A DNA stretch of 35,590 nucleotides from CAZPAH01 sp964584495 (GCA_964584495.1 CAZPAH010000014.1:1-35590), one strand, 5' to 3'. Numbered from the stretch's first letter, positions 1-8,657 are shown. The notes: generated by a model not told the origin, from the sequence alone. Numbers and translations are program-made.

Positions 1-561
1 CCTGATCGCTTCATCGACGGCGGTGCCCTCCGCAAGGATTGCACCGATGTCAGGGTGACGAACTCGCTGGGAACCGATATCAGCTTCAGCGTAAAGGGGC
101 GAAAGTGGGAAAACGACAACGGAGATATCGGAAGCGAAGGGATGCATGGAAACCTTCCGGCCGGCGAATGCTATACATGCCCGGTGGAGTCGTCCTTTAG
201 CGGGAGGATCGTAATCAGCCTTATAGATGACAAGGTGGGGCGTGGGACGATGGTTTTTGAAAAGGGTGTGCTCGTCGATTTCAAGGGCAGGGGCGTTTCC
301 GGGATCGTGAAGGGAATGGGAGAAGATCATACGGGAAGAATGATAGGCGAATTCGGCATAGGCACAAACAAGGGCGCCAAGATCTGCAAGAATATGCTCG
401 AGGCGGAGAAGGCCTTCGGCACGGTCCATTTCGCGATCGGGGACAGTTACGGGCTGGGGAAGAACAAGAGCAAGTGGCATTTCGACGGGCTCGTGGAAAA
501 GGCCACGCTGATCGCGGGGAAAAAGAAGATCATCGACAACGGCAGGTTTATGCTCAAGTGA
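1..561 (+). CDS. M29-family metallo-aminopeptidase, C-terminal part (5' end outside window)
   Basis: The reading frame is open from base 1, so this is the 3' part of a longer gene; a GTG at 55 is internal and unlikely to be the start. The protein resembles the C-terminal half of M29 aminopeptidases (AmpS/AmpT/PepS), cytosolic exopeptidases with two metal ions. The expected ligand positions are visible: Glu in LPAGECYT, Glu in MIGEFGIGTN, His in FGTVHFAIGDSYG (with the nearby Tyr), and His and Asp in KWHFDGLV. The end, close to a short polar tail, fits the family's usual C-terminus. A GC-rich inverted repeat follows the stop near 571-590 but lacks a T-run. Another aminopeptidase (M24) and an OPT peptide transporter lie within 13 kb, which suggests peptide use, though they are not one operon. 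Confidence 0.85.
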   Translation, partial: PDRFIDGGALRKDCTDVRVTNSLGTDISFSVKGRKWENDNGDIGSEGMHGNLPAGECYTCPVESSFSGRIVISLIDDKVGRGTMVFEKGVLVDFKGRGVSGIVKGMGEDHTGRMIGEFGIGTNKGAKICKNMLEAEKAFGTVHFAIGDSYGLGKNKSKWHFDGLVEKATLIAGKKKIIDNGRFMLK

Positions 562-659
562 AAGGGCGTGCGGCCTCCGTCGGGGGAGGTGACCGCGCAC
601 CGGCGGAATAAACCTTATCCGGTCCTCATGACTTGACGGCCGGGGGAAGTCTCGACTTT

Positions 660-1367
660 ATGGAAAGAACCAGGGTGACGGTCGAGAATCCTCTAGTATC
701 GGTGATAGTTCCCGTATATAACGAGGCGGGAACGGTCGGAGAGCTACTCGGGCGGCTTCGAAGGGCCGCGTTCCGCAAGGAAATAATAATTATTGATGAT
801 TTTTCCAGCGACGGCACGGATGCTATCCTGCGGTCACAGGCGGATATCCTCTATATACGTAACGAGCTCAATCTGGGAAAAGGAGCATCCATAAGAAGAG
901 GTATCGAGCGGGCCACGGGCGATGTCATCATCATTCAGGACGCCGATCTCGAATACGATCCCGAAGAGATTCCTCTGGTTGTCGGACCGGTACTGGAAGG
1001 CAGGGCCGATGTCTGCTACGGGAGCAGGTTCAAGGATGGTTTTCCGCGAGAGATGGCGCTTCCCAACAAGATCGCCAATATTCTGCTGGTATGGCTGGTT
1101 TTCCTTCTATACAGAACGAGGTTGAGCGACGAGGCGACGTGTTACAAGGCTTTCAGGGGGGATCTTCTGCGCTCTATGGAGCTTAAGTGCGAACGGTTCG
1201 AATTCTGTCCCGAGGTCACCGCCAAGGTTCTCAAGCGGGGGCACAGAATCCACGAAGTGGAGATTTCCAACTATACTCCGCGGGGCAGGCAAAAGGGAAA
1301 GAAGATCAGTTGGCTGGACGGGTTCGAGGCTCTTTACACGCTTGTAAGGTACAGGTTCAACGGATGA
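660..1367 (+). CDS. Family 2 glycosyltransferase (dolichyl-phosphate-mannose synthase-like)
   Basis: A GT-A fold glycosyltransferase of about 235 residues. It shows the N-terminal nucleotide-binding stretch VSVIVPVYNEAGTV, the IIIIDDFSSDGT strand, and the metal-binding QDADLEYDPEE region with the DxD motif. The following YGSRF is typical of the DPM1/undecaprenyl-phosphate glycosyltransferase branch. It lacks the C-terminal membrane segments found in some GtrB/DPM relatives, so it is probably a peripheral inner-membrane enzyme that loads a sugar onto a lipid carrier or an acceptor glycan. I chose ATG at 660, preceded by a GGGGAAG element; an in-frame TTG at 633 would add nine residues of no family character. 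The flippase starts 40 bases downstream, so the two are probably co-transcribed and act in the same polysaccharide pathway. Donor and acceptor sugars cannot be read from the sequence. Confidence 0.88.
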   Translation: MERTRVTVENPLVSVIVPVYNEAGTVGELLGRLRRAAFRKEIIIIDDFSSDGTDAILRSQADILYIRNELNLGKGASIRRGIERATGDVIIIQDADLEYDPEEIPLVVGPVLEGRADVCYGSRFKDGFPREMALPNKIANILLVWLVFLLYRTRLSDEATCYKAFRGDLLRSMELKCERFEFCPEVTAKVLKRGHRIHEVEISNYTPRGRQKGKKISWLDGFEALYTLVRYRFNG

Positions 1368-1407
1368 GGGATTCGACAGTGCATCTTAATTTCGAAAGGG
1401 AGAACCT

Positions 1408-2829
1408 TTGGCTTCTCTAACCAGACGCACCGTAATATTGATAATCTGCAGGATGATGAATTTCGCAGTCCTGATCCTGTCACCGATGTTTCTCGTGAGG
1501 ATATTCGATGTCACCTCATACGGACAATACAGGGAATTCGTTCTCTATGCGGCACTGTTCTCCGGCATTCTCGATTTTGCCATAAATTCGAATCCGATCT
1601 ACTTCGTCCCGAAATATACCGACGATCTGAAAAAAATCGTCTCGCACACCGCATTCATGACCCTGGTGATGACCGTCTTCGGCTCCGCCGCGATTTATCT
1701 CGGGCGGGGACTGATACTTTCAAGGACGAGCTACGATTTCATTCTTCCGCTCATACTCTACATATTCTTCTTTCTCAACCTGGGGTTTATCGAATATTAC
1801 TGGCTCGGGAAAAAAAGGACCGATTATGTTCTATACTATTCTTCCGCCAGGGCGATCATCAGGGTGGCGGCGCTTGTAACCACCGCATACCTGACCCGGG
1901 ACGTGGTCACGGTGATACGGGTGCTGGTCGTGCTCGAGATCGTAAGATGCCTTTTCGTTCTGATCATATGCAGGAACAGCTTCACCCTCAATTTCGACAG
2001 GGCCATGCTGGTGGAGCAGATCAAGTATATCGTTCCGCTGGGATCGACCGTCTCGATAACCCAATTGAACACCCAGCTGGCAAAGCTGGTCATATCGGCG
2101 ACGCTGGGGGCGGAAAAGCTCGCCATCTACGCGATAGGGAATTACCAGCTTCCTTTTATAAATATCATAAGAAGCAGCGTAATGGACGTGCTGTTTCCGG
2201 AGATGGTCCAGGTAGGCGAAAGCGGCAGGATCACGCTCTGGAAAAAAGCGAACTTGATCTTCTGCTTCATGATCTTTCCAATTTTCGTGGTGTTCTTCTT
2301 TCACGCCAGAACCTTTATAGTGACCCTTTTCACCGGGCAGTACTTGAGCGCGGTTCCCCTCTTCCGGATATACCTGCTGCTGATGCTCATGCAGTGTTTC
2401 GAGATGGGAACGCCGATAAGGGCGATAAACAGGAACAAGTACTTCGTAATCGGAAACGTGCTGAACCTAGTGACGAATATAGGCCTGATTTATCTGCTCT
2501 TCAACCGGCTCCAGATCCTTGCTCCGGCGATCGCCTTTATCCTCGGCAACCTCCTCTATTACCTCTACCTTGCCGGAAAGATCATCTCCGTCTACAAGCT
2601 CAAGGTCGGAACGCTATTTATGTGGAGAAAGATTTTTCTCGTCGTCCTGGTGTGCGCCGCCGCATTCCCCGTGCTCTACCTTTTCGAATTTATCGATATG
2701 AGCTCCGTTCTGCGCGCAACGATCTCATCCTCGGCCTATCTCATAATCTATCTCGGCGTGATGAGGATGCTCGGCATAGAGGAGGTCAATCTTCTCTTCT
2801 CGAAGCTGTTCAGAAGATACCGGAAATAG
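1408..2829 (+). CDS. Wzx-like polysaccharide/oligosaccharide flippase (MOP superfamily)
   Basis: A very hydrophobic protein of 473 residues with about 12-14 predicted membrane helices, the size and texture of Wzx/RfbX-type flippases of the MATE/MOP superfamily. The N-terminus TRRTVILIICRMMNFAVLIL, followed by FLVRIFDVTSYGQYREF, matches the usual first helix and loop of this family. Its role would be to move lipid-linked glycan units across the inner membrane. The start is TTG at 1408, supported by an AAAGGGAGA ribosome site 6-7 bases upstream. It lies 40 bases after the GT2 gene, and a Wzy/WaaL-like protein is encoded at 9889. Its last 20 bases overlap the end of the convergent phosphopantetheinyl transferase gene. 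The transported glycan is unknown. Confidence 0.87.
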   Translation: MASLTRRTVILIICRMMNFAVLILSPMFLVRIFDVTSYGQYREFVLYAALFSGILDFAINSNPIYFVPKYTDDLKKIVSHTAFMTLVMTVFGSAAIYLGRGLILSRTSYDFILPLILYIFFFLNLGFIEYYWLGKKRTDYVLYYSSARAIIRVAALVTTAYLTRDVVTVIRVLVVLEIVRCLFVLIICRNSFTLNFDRAMLVEQIKYIVPLGSTVSITQLNTQLAKLVISATLGAEKLAIYAIGNYQLPFINIIRSSVMDVLFPEMVQVGESGRITLWKKANLIFCFMIFPIFVVFFFHARTFIVTLFTGQYLSAVPLFRIYLLLMLMQCFEMGTPIRAINRNKYFVIGNVLNLVTNIGLIYLLFNRLQILAPAIAFILGNLLYYLYLAGKIISVYKLKVGTLFMWRKIFLVVLVCAAAFPVLYLFEFIDMSSVLRATISSSAYLIIYLGVMRMLGIEEVNLLFSKLFRRYRK

Positions 2830-3559
2830 CTGTTTCCCGGACCGCGAAGCGGGGCCTCTTTATGAGAGGTAGGGGTCCCTCGACGGCAAGAGCGCCCCTG
2901 TATCCCGGAATTGTTTCGATATCCGCCAGCGACCAGCCCGCCGCCGGGCCGAAGTATTGGGGAAGGGAGAGGACAACAGGTCTCGAGCCCGGCGCGAAAG
3001 ATACCTCTATTTCCGACGGCTCGACGAAAAGTCCGGTTCCGGCCGCCTTGAGCAACGCTTCCTTGCGGGTCCAGCAGCTTAAGAAAGCTTCGTCCAGTTT
3101 AGCCTGGGGAAGCATCCTGAAAACCTCGAGTTCGCCCGGCGAGAATACTCGGCGCAGGGCGGTCTCCTCCAGAGGAACGGAACCCGTTTTCTCGATATCG
3201 ACACCAACCTCCCTGCCTCGCGTAACGGCGTAAACCGACCAGGGGCCGCAATGCGAGCAGTTGAATCGGATCCTCCCCGCCGACATGCTCGATTCGATCA
3301 TCGGCTTTCCGAGGAGTCCTTCTTCAAGAAGGATCGGTTCCGGCTCGATCCCGAGGTAGAGAGAAAGGATACGCCGGAGCGCCTTTCTGCCAGGAGCGCC
3401 GATCTCTCCGTCGGGAACCGTCCACAGGTGAAGCTCTCCCCGGGGGATCGCGAGTTTCCCGCCCCCTGCATGCCGGGTCCGTTCCGATTCCAGGTAAGCG
3501 CAAAGGAGCTCGATCTCCTTCGGCGATTTTTCGATAGACGTCTTTTCAGCCGGAGCCAT
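2810..3559 (-). CDS. 4'-phosphopantetheinyl transferase, Sfp/AcpT type
   Basis: This enzyme moves the 4'-phosphopantetheine arm of CoA to a Ser of carrier proteins; its likely client is the T domain of the NRPS encoded just upstream. The Sfp-family core is clear: GVDIEK (about residues 119-124) holds the Mg2+-binding Asp and Glu, and WTRKEALLKA (163-172) holds the conserved Glu and Lys. The upstream FNLSHS-like motif reads FNCSHCGPW, with two Cys replacing the usual residues. Length, about 249 residues, fits the two-lobed Sfp group. I chose ATG at 3559 because an AGGAGG site lies five bases upstream; ATG at 3580 has no such site. It overlaps the NRPS stop by 14 bases, which suggests translational coupling. 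Its stop overlaps the convergent flippase gene. Confidence 0.93.
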   Translation of the reverse strand: MAPAEKTSIEKSPKEIELLCAYLESERTRHAGGGKLAIPRGELHLWTVPDGEIGAPGRKALRRILSLYLGIEPEPILLEEGLLGKPMIESSMSAGRIRFNCSHCGPWSVYAVTRGREVGVDIEKTGSVPLEETALRRVFSPGELEVFRMLPQAKLDEAFLSCWTRKEALLKAAGTGLFVEPSEIEVSFAPGSRPVVLSLPQYFGPAAGWSLADIETIPGYRGALAVEGPLPLIKRPRFAVRETAISGIF

Positions 3560-6500
3560 ATTCCTCCTGTGTCCTTTCAAGGACCTCGGTCAACTTTTCT
3601 GCCAGGAACCCCACGTTCGGCTCGACCAGTATGTCCTTGTGGGTCGCCCTGACGATATAAAGATCGAGCTCCTGCGTCGTGAGCTTGCCCCAGAAGCTCC
3701 TCGGGTCTCTTTCGATTTCCGCGCTCGCCTGAAAGAAGGTTATTTTCCCCGGGTAGACGGGCGGTTTGTATTTCCTCTCGGCGTGGAGATTCGTGAGGAA
3801 GAGATACGTGTTTATGTAATAATCCCGCAGGAAACGAGGCATCATACGGCCTCTTTTTATATATCTCTTGCAGGCTGCGAGTTTCAGCCTGTTCCCGATC
3901 TTCACGAGCAGATTCCGGCCGCTTCTTGCGAGGTAGGCTAGTTTCCCGGCCGGCCCGAGATCCTTCATCATATTCCTGTGATAATCGATCCGCTGGTTGA
4001 CGGTTTTCTCTTCCTGCGGCAGCCAGTAGCTGTCGAGGATGGCGAGCAGGGCGACCTGTTCACCACGTTTTACAAGCTGGTCGGCGATCTCCAGTGCCAC
4101 GTAGGCGCCGAGGCACCTGCCGCCGATATAGTAAGGGCTCTGCGGCTGTACCGCCTTTATCTCGTCGATGTAGTGGGAAGCCATTTCCTCGACGGAACGG
4201 TGGGGGAGCTGCCTGCAGTTCATACCGAGAGACTGAAGCCCGTAGAAAGGCTGATCGGGGGGGAGGTGGCGAACCAGCTCGCGGTAGAAAAATACTCCTC
4301 CGCCGTAAGCGTGCACGCAGAAGAAGGGAGGCCTGGAACCGCTTGAATTTATCGGTACCAGCGAGAACCCGGGTAGCCGCCATCCGTCCTGCCTGAAGAC
4401 GTCGGCGAGCTGCTCTACGGTCGGAGCTTCGAAAATCATGGCCAGCGGAAGGTCGCGGCGCAGCCTTTCCGCTATCTCGGAGAACAGCCGGACGGCCAGA
4501 AGCGAGTGCCCGCCGAGATCGAAGAAGCTGTCCTTTATTCCGATAGGCTTTATTCCGAGCAGGTCCTCGAAGATTTCGACCAGCATCTTCTCCAGATCGT
4601 CGCGCGGCGGAACGATATTGTCTCTCGAAGCGTCGAGGTAAATCCCCGGGGCAGGTAGAGATTTCCTGTCGACCTTGCCGTTTGGATTCAGAGGGAAACG
4701 GTCGATCTCGACGTACGCGGCGGGTATCATGTAATCGGGCATCTTCGGTTTTAGGAACGAGCGGATTTCACCGGGATCGATCTTATAGCCGGCACGGGGT
4801 ATTATATAGGCCGCCAGCCGCTTCAAGCCCGGTCGATCTTCCCTCGCCGCGACCACGCACGCGGCGACTCCCGGATGTCCGCCCAGCGCGAGCTCGATCT
4901 CCTCGAGCTCTATCCTGTATCCTCTTATCTTTACCTGGTTGTCGATCCGCCTGAGAAATTCGATATTTCCATCGGGACGCAGGCGGGCCAGGTCGCCCGT
5001 CCGGTAGAGCCTTCCGCCGGACACGAATGGGTCCGGAATGAATTTTTCGGCCGTCTTGTCCACTCTTCCAAGATAGCCCCGTGACACTCCCGCTCCGCCT
5101 ATATGGATTTCTCCGGGCACTCCGACGGGAACGGGAAGGAGGTTGCGGTCGAGCAGGTAGACGCGGGTATTGGCTATCGGCCTGCCGATGACCGGTGTGT
5201 CTATCTCCTCGACTATATGGCACACCGTGGCGTCAACGGTGCATTCGGTGGGTCCGTAGACATCGAAGAACCTGATGCGGCTCGAACCGGCGAGCTTTTT
5301 CCATAGCGCCCGGTCGACCGGCTCTCCGCCGATAAGGACGTAACCGGGCGTGAATGCCGAATCGTCGAGAATCCCGGCGGAGATCAGAAGTTCAAGCTGG
5401 GAGGGCGTGCAGTCGAACACATCGATCCGTCTCTCGCGCAGATAGGAAAGTAAGGCGCTGCCGTCGAACCTTATCTCCTCGGGGATGATGTCGAGTGTAT
5501 GGCCGTTGAGAAGCTGTATAATCTGTTTCACGGAGGTATCGAAGGATATCGGTCCGTTGACGCTGACACGTAGCTTTCTTTCTCCTGTATCGGAGTAGAC
5601 GCTGTCATTCAATCCTTTCAGAAGGTTCAGGACGGACCGGTGTTCGATCATGACACCGCGCGGTTTTCCGGTCGTGCCGGAGGTGTAGATGACATAGGCC
5701 AGGTTTCCGGGGCCGGCTCCGCTCTCCATCGCGTCCCCGCCCTCCCGGGAAATCGCCTCGGCGTCGCGATCGAGACAGATCGTCTCGCAGCTTCCTTCGG
5801 GAAAGATGACGAGCAAACTTTCCATCGTCACGAGGACGGGGGCACGAGCATCTTCGAGCATGTAGGCGATCCGGTCGCCCGGGTACGCCGTGCTTATCGG
5901 AACGTAGCATCCTCCCGCCTTGAGAACGGCCATGATCGCCACTATCATTTCGAGCGATCTATCGATACATATGCCGACCGGTGTGTCGGGCCCCACTCCT
6001 CGCCTCCGTAGGTGCCTTGCCAGGCCGTTGCTTCTGCTCTCCAGCTGGGCGTATGTCAGATGCTCATCCCTGAAATATGCGGCAACCGCGTCGGGGGTTT
6101 CGTCAGCCCTTTGTCTGAAAACCTCGTGCAGGCAGGTATCGTCGAGGAAGGCGGTGGAAGTATCGTTCCACTCTTCGATGATGGTCCGCCTTTCCGCGGC
6201 GGTCAGCATCCGTATCTTCGACAGCGGCCGGTTCTCACCCGCGGAGATGTCATCGAGGATCGTTATGAGATGCCCCATCATCCTTTCGATCGAATCACCG
6301 GTGAACAGGGTGCTGTCGTACTCGATCTTGAGAAGCAGCTCGTCGCCGCCGTATGCGGTGACGCTGATAGGGTAATTGGCCCTTTCCAGCAGCGATACGC
6401 TGCGGTTTTTCCAGCCGCCGCCCTGCTCCTTGAGAAACGGGGAGAGCTGGTAGTTCTCGAAGACCAGGATCGTGTCGAATAGCGAGCGGGCGGACCCGAG

Positions 6501-7538
6501 GCTGCTCCATTCCTGGATCTTCAGCAGAGGCGTCAACTCATGATCCCTCAGCTCGATCCAGGCGGTTCTCAGATCTTTCAGCCACTCGATCACTTCCTTA
6601 TCCGGTGGAAGGGGGACGACGAACGGCAGGGTGTTGATGAAGAGCCCTATCGTCGAGTCGGCTCCCTCGATGCTGGAGCGCCTGCATGCCCTCGTAGCTC
6701 CGAATACAACCCGTTCCTCCCCGCTGTAGCGGCCGAGAAGAAGGGCCCATGCCCCCTGTACCACCGTGTTGGCGGTCAGATCGTGCCGGCCGGCGAACTG
6801 GTACAGTCTTCGTGTTGCCTCCGCCGGGAGGATACCTTCTCTCTTGATCATTCCCGAGCCGGGTCCGGCCGGCTTTTCCCCGGCCGTGACGGTCGTAGGC
6901 GAGTGGATATCCTCGAGGGTCTTTCTCCAGTAGATCTCGGATCCTGAAAAATCGACGCCCGAGATCCACCTGGCGAAGTCGCCGAACGGCCTAGGTACGG
7001 CCGCCGCAGGCTCCCGGCGGTCCCTAAGCGCCTCGTAAAGCTCGAACAGCTCCTTCAAGAGGATCGTGAACGAGCGTCCATCCAGGATAGAATGGTGAAA
7101 CGTCCATATGCACAACCAGGACGCATCTTCCATCCGGAAGAGCGCCAGCCTCATCAGAGGGTGTCTCGAAAGGTCGAAACCCTCTGCGGCATCCTTCTTC
7201 AGATATGCGGTCACCGCGGCGTCCCTGTCCGCCGCCGCGAGGGATCTCAGATCGTTCTCTTCGACCGGAACGATGATTTCTTTGTAGACATCCTGGACCG
7301 GCTTTTCGAGACCTTCCCAGCGAAAACCGGTTCTGAGGACGTCATGCCGACGCACGAGATCATGCCACGCCCTCAGGAAAGACGGGACATCGAGTTCCTC
7401 GTCGACGTCGATCTTCATCTGCTCTATATAGACCCCCGAACCCGGAGCGTAGAGGCTGTGGAAAAGCATCCCCTGCTGCATAGGGGTAAGGGGATAAGAA
7501 TGATCGATACCGTTATCCGGGTTCTTCTTGCTATTCAT
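3546..7538 (-). CDS. Single-module non-ribosomal peptide synthetase, C-A-T-TE, predicted Glu (or Gln) activating
   Basis: A complete 1330-residue NRPS module. Condensation domain: residues 10-435, active-site HHSILDG at 148-154. Adenylation domain: about 466-960, with core motifs YIYTSGTTGKPRG-like (from about 616), VYGPTE, YRTGD and NGKVDR. Thiolation domain: about 980-1045, phosphopantetheine Ser1012 in DLGGHSL. Type I thioesterase: about 1070-1320. Aligning by eye to GrsA, the ten specificity residues read D-T-K-D-L-G-V-V-D-K, one change from a published glutamate code (DAKDLGVVDK), so Glu or Gln is the predicted substrate. The thioesterase triad appears to be Cys1142 (GGRCLG), Asp1169 and His1300, with Cys where Ser is usual. 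There is no loading or epimerisation domain, so the donor for the C domain must come from elsewhere. The start codon overlaps the murB end by eight bases and the stop overlaps the PPTase start. Product unknown. Confidence 0.95.
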   Translation of the reverse strand: MNSKKNPDNGIDHSYPLTPMQQGMLFHSLYAPGSGVYIEQMKIDVDEELDVPSFLRAWHDLVRRHDVLRTGFRWEGLEKPVQDVYKEIIVPVEENDLRSLAAADRDAAVTAYLKKDAAEGFDLSRHPLMRLALFRMEDASWLCIWTFHHSILDGRSFTILLKELFELYEALRDRREPAAAVPRPFGDFARWISGVDFSGSEIYWRKTLEDIHSPTTVTAGEKPAGPGSGMIKREGILPAEATRRLYQFAGRHDLTANTVVQGAWALLLGRYSGEERVVFGATRACRRSSIEGADSTIGLFINTLPFVVPLPPDKEVIEWLKDLRTAWIELRDHELTPLLKIQEWSSLGSARSLFDTILVFENYQLSPFLKEQGGGWKNRSVSLLERANYPISVTAYGGDELLLKIEYDSTLFTGDSIERMMGHLITILDDISAGENRPLSKIRMLTAAERRTIIEEWNDTSTAFLDDTCLHEVFRQRADETPDAVAAYFRDEHLTYAQLESRSNGLARHLRRRGVGPDTPVGICIDRSLEMIVAIMAVLKAGGCYVPISTAYPGDRIAYMLEDARAPVLVTMESLLVIFPEGSCETICLDRDAEAISREGGDAMESGAGPGNLAYVIYTSGTTGKPRGVMIEHRSVLNLLKGLNDSVYSDTGERKLRVSVNGPISFDTSVKQIIQLLNGHTLDIIPEEIRFDGSALLSYLRERRIDVFDCTPSQLELLISAGILDDSAFTPGYVLIGGEPVDRALWKKLAGSSRIRFFDVYGPTECTVDATVCHIVEEIDTPVIGRPIANTRVYLLDRNLLPVPVGVPGEIHIGGAGVSRGYLGRVDKTAEKFIPDPFVSGGRLYRTGDLARLRPDGNIEFLRRIDNQVKIRGYRIELEEIELALGGHPGVAACVVAAREDRPGLKRLAAYIIPRAGYKIDPGEIRSFLKPKMPDYMIPAAYVEIDRFPLNPNGKVDRKSLPAPGIYLDASRDNIVPPRDDLEKMLVEIFEDLLGIKPIGIKDSFFDLGGHSLLAVRLFSEIAERLRRDLPLAMIFEAPTVEQLADVFRQDGWRLPGFSLVPINSSGSRPPFFCVHAYGGGVFFYRELVRHLPPDQPFYGLQSLGMNCRQLPHRSVEEMASHYIDEIKAVQPQSPYYIGGRCLGAYVALEIADQLVKRGEQVALLAILDSYWLPQEEKTVNQRIDYHRNMMKDLGPAGKLAYLARSGRNLLVKIGNRLKLAACKRYIKRGRMMPRFLRDYYINTYLFLTNLHAERKYKPPVYPGKITFFQASAEIERDPRSFWGKLTTQELDLYIVRATHKDILVEPNVGFLAEKLTEVLERTQEEYGSG

Positions 7539-8481
7539 CTTCTTTCCGTGTATTCCCGTCGAGTAGTATCTGTTCGAGATCGAGATGGACCCCGGTCCGG
7601 TCCAGGACCATCGTTCTGACCCTCTCTATGAGCGTGAGGATGTCCGATGCGGTCGCCCGGCCCGTGTTGAGGATGAAATTCGCGTGCCTTTCGCTGACGA
7701 CCGCTCCCCCGCAGCACATTCCCTTGCAGCCGGATTCCTCTATAAGCCTCCCTGCGTAATCGCCTGGGGGCCTCTTGAAGACCGATCCGGCGCTGGGATA
7801 TTCGATGGGGTATCTTTTCCGCCTCTTACCCATGAGAAGCTCGATTTGATCGCGCAAACCGGCGGGGTTTCCAGGCTCCATATCGAGCTCGGCTCCTATG
7901 ATCACCCAGTCATTTTCCTGAAATAAGCTTGTCCTGTAGCCGAACGACAACTCTTTCTTCTCCATCTTACGGCGGCGGCCCGAGGAGGTCAGCAACTCGA
8001 CTCTCCGCAGCCGTTGCGAGATCTCGATCTCGTTCGTCCCGGCGTTCATGGTGATCGCTCCGCCCAGGGTGCCGGGGATTACCGACAGCTCGGCAATGCC
8101 GCCTAGCCCCTGTCTCGCCGCCCTTAGAGCCATTTCCATGAGGGTTATGCCGGCATCCGCTTTTATCGTCGATCCCTCGATTTCGACCGTGGAGGTCCGG
8201 CGCATCGTTGTCATGACTATGCCCGCAATCCCCTCGTCCGGGGCGATTACATTCGATCCGGCGCCGATGACGGTGAAGGGTATCGATTCGCTTCGGGCAT
8301 ACCGCATCAGGTTGGCGATATCCTCGCCGTCACGGGGGATGACGAACATTTCGGCATTCCCTCCTACCCTGTATGTCGTATGCTCGCTTAGCGGCTCTCC
8401 CGTAAGGAGCTCTCCTCTTATAAGTTCGCGTATCTTCCGAGCAGTTGTATCGATCATGACGGCCGGTTCCAAGCTTTCCAT
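7531..8481 (-). CDS. murB: UDP-N-acetylenolpyruvoylglucosamine reductase
   Basis: MurB uses FAD and NADPH to reduce UDP-GlcNAc-enolpyruvate to UDP-MurNAc, the second committed step of cytosolic peptidoglycan precursor synthesis. The FAD-binding elements are present: TYRVGG, VIGAGSN (71-77) and IPGTLGGAITMNAG (about 135-148). The catalytic SAGSVFKRP segment (proton-donor Ser near 233) and the late Glu in LDLEQ (near 303) are intact. At 316 residues it is a normal type II-like enzyme. ATG at 8481 is the longest start; ATG at 8457 is an alternative, and neither has a strong ribosome site. It is the first gene of the minus-strand operon and overlaps the NRPS start by eight bases. No other mur or fts genes are in the window, so its pairing with an NRPS instead of the division/cell-wall cluster is unusual. 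Confidence 0.93.
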   Translation of the reverse strand: MESLEPAVMIDTTARKIRELIRGELLTGEPLSEHTTYRVGGNAEMFVIPRDGEDIANLMRYARSESIPFTVIGAGSNVIAPDEGIAGIVMTTMRRTSTVEIEGSTIKADAGITLMEMALRAARQGLGGIAELSVIPGTLGGAITMNAGTNEIEISQRLRRVELLTSSGRRRKMEKKELSFGYRTSLFQENDWVIIGAELDMEPGNPAGLRDQIELLMGKRRKRYPIEYPSAGSVFKRPPGDYAGRLIEESGCKGMCCGGAVVSERHANFILNTGRATASDILTLIERVRTMVLDRTGVHLDLEQILLDGNTRKEDE

Positions 8482-8657
8482 TCGCCGGGGGGTCTATAGC
8501 CATAGGGTTATCTGATTTTTTCGCCCGTCTCCGCTCGACGGCGCGGTTTCAGGAATATTATTGCAAAATAAGCCGGTTTTCTATAATTTTTTATTTTTAA
8601 AGGATATTCACTCGATAACGATTCGTTATACAGGGATCAAGCACGGGGGGTAGAGTA
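8482..8657. promoter_or_regulatory. Divergent intergenic region between murB and the M24 peptidase, with a palindrome
   Basis: An AT-rich stretch separates two divergently read units, so promoters for both should lie here. On the plus strand, TTGCAA at 8561 and TATAAT at 8582 are 15 bases apart, a short but usable spacing. An inverted repeat ATAACG-ATT-CGTTAT sits at 8615-8629, downstream of that -10 box, and could be an operator. I found no convincing -35/-10 pair for murB on the minus strand. Confidence 0.4.

Noticed and set aside
571..592. GC-rich inverted repeat (CCTCC ... GGAGG) after the M29 gene as a terminator
   Set aside because: There is a usable stem but no T-run, so I did not call it.
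633..662. A possible promoter TTGACG-18-TTTATG before the GT2 gene
   Set aside because: The -10 box would overlap the ATG at 660, and later in-frame starts lack a ribosome site. The TTGAC may be chance.
1947..3233. A 428-residue plus-strand open frame crossing the flippase end and the PPTase
   Set aside because: It runs out of frame with the flippase and against the PPTase, both of which have strong family motifs and ribosome sites; its protein is Arg/Pro-rich and matches nothing known to me.
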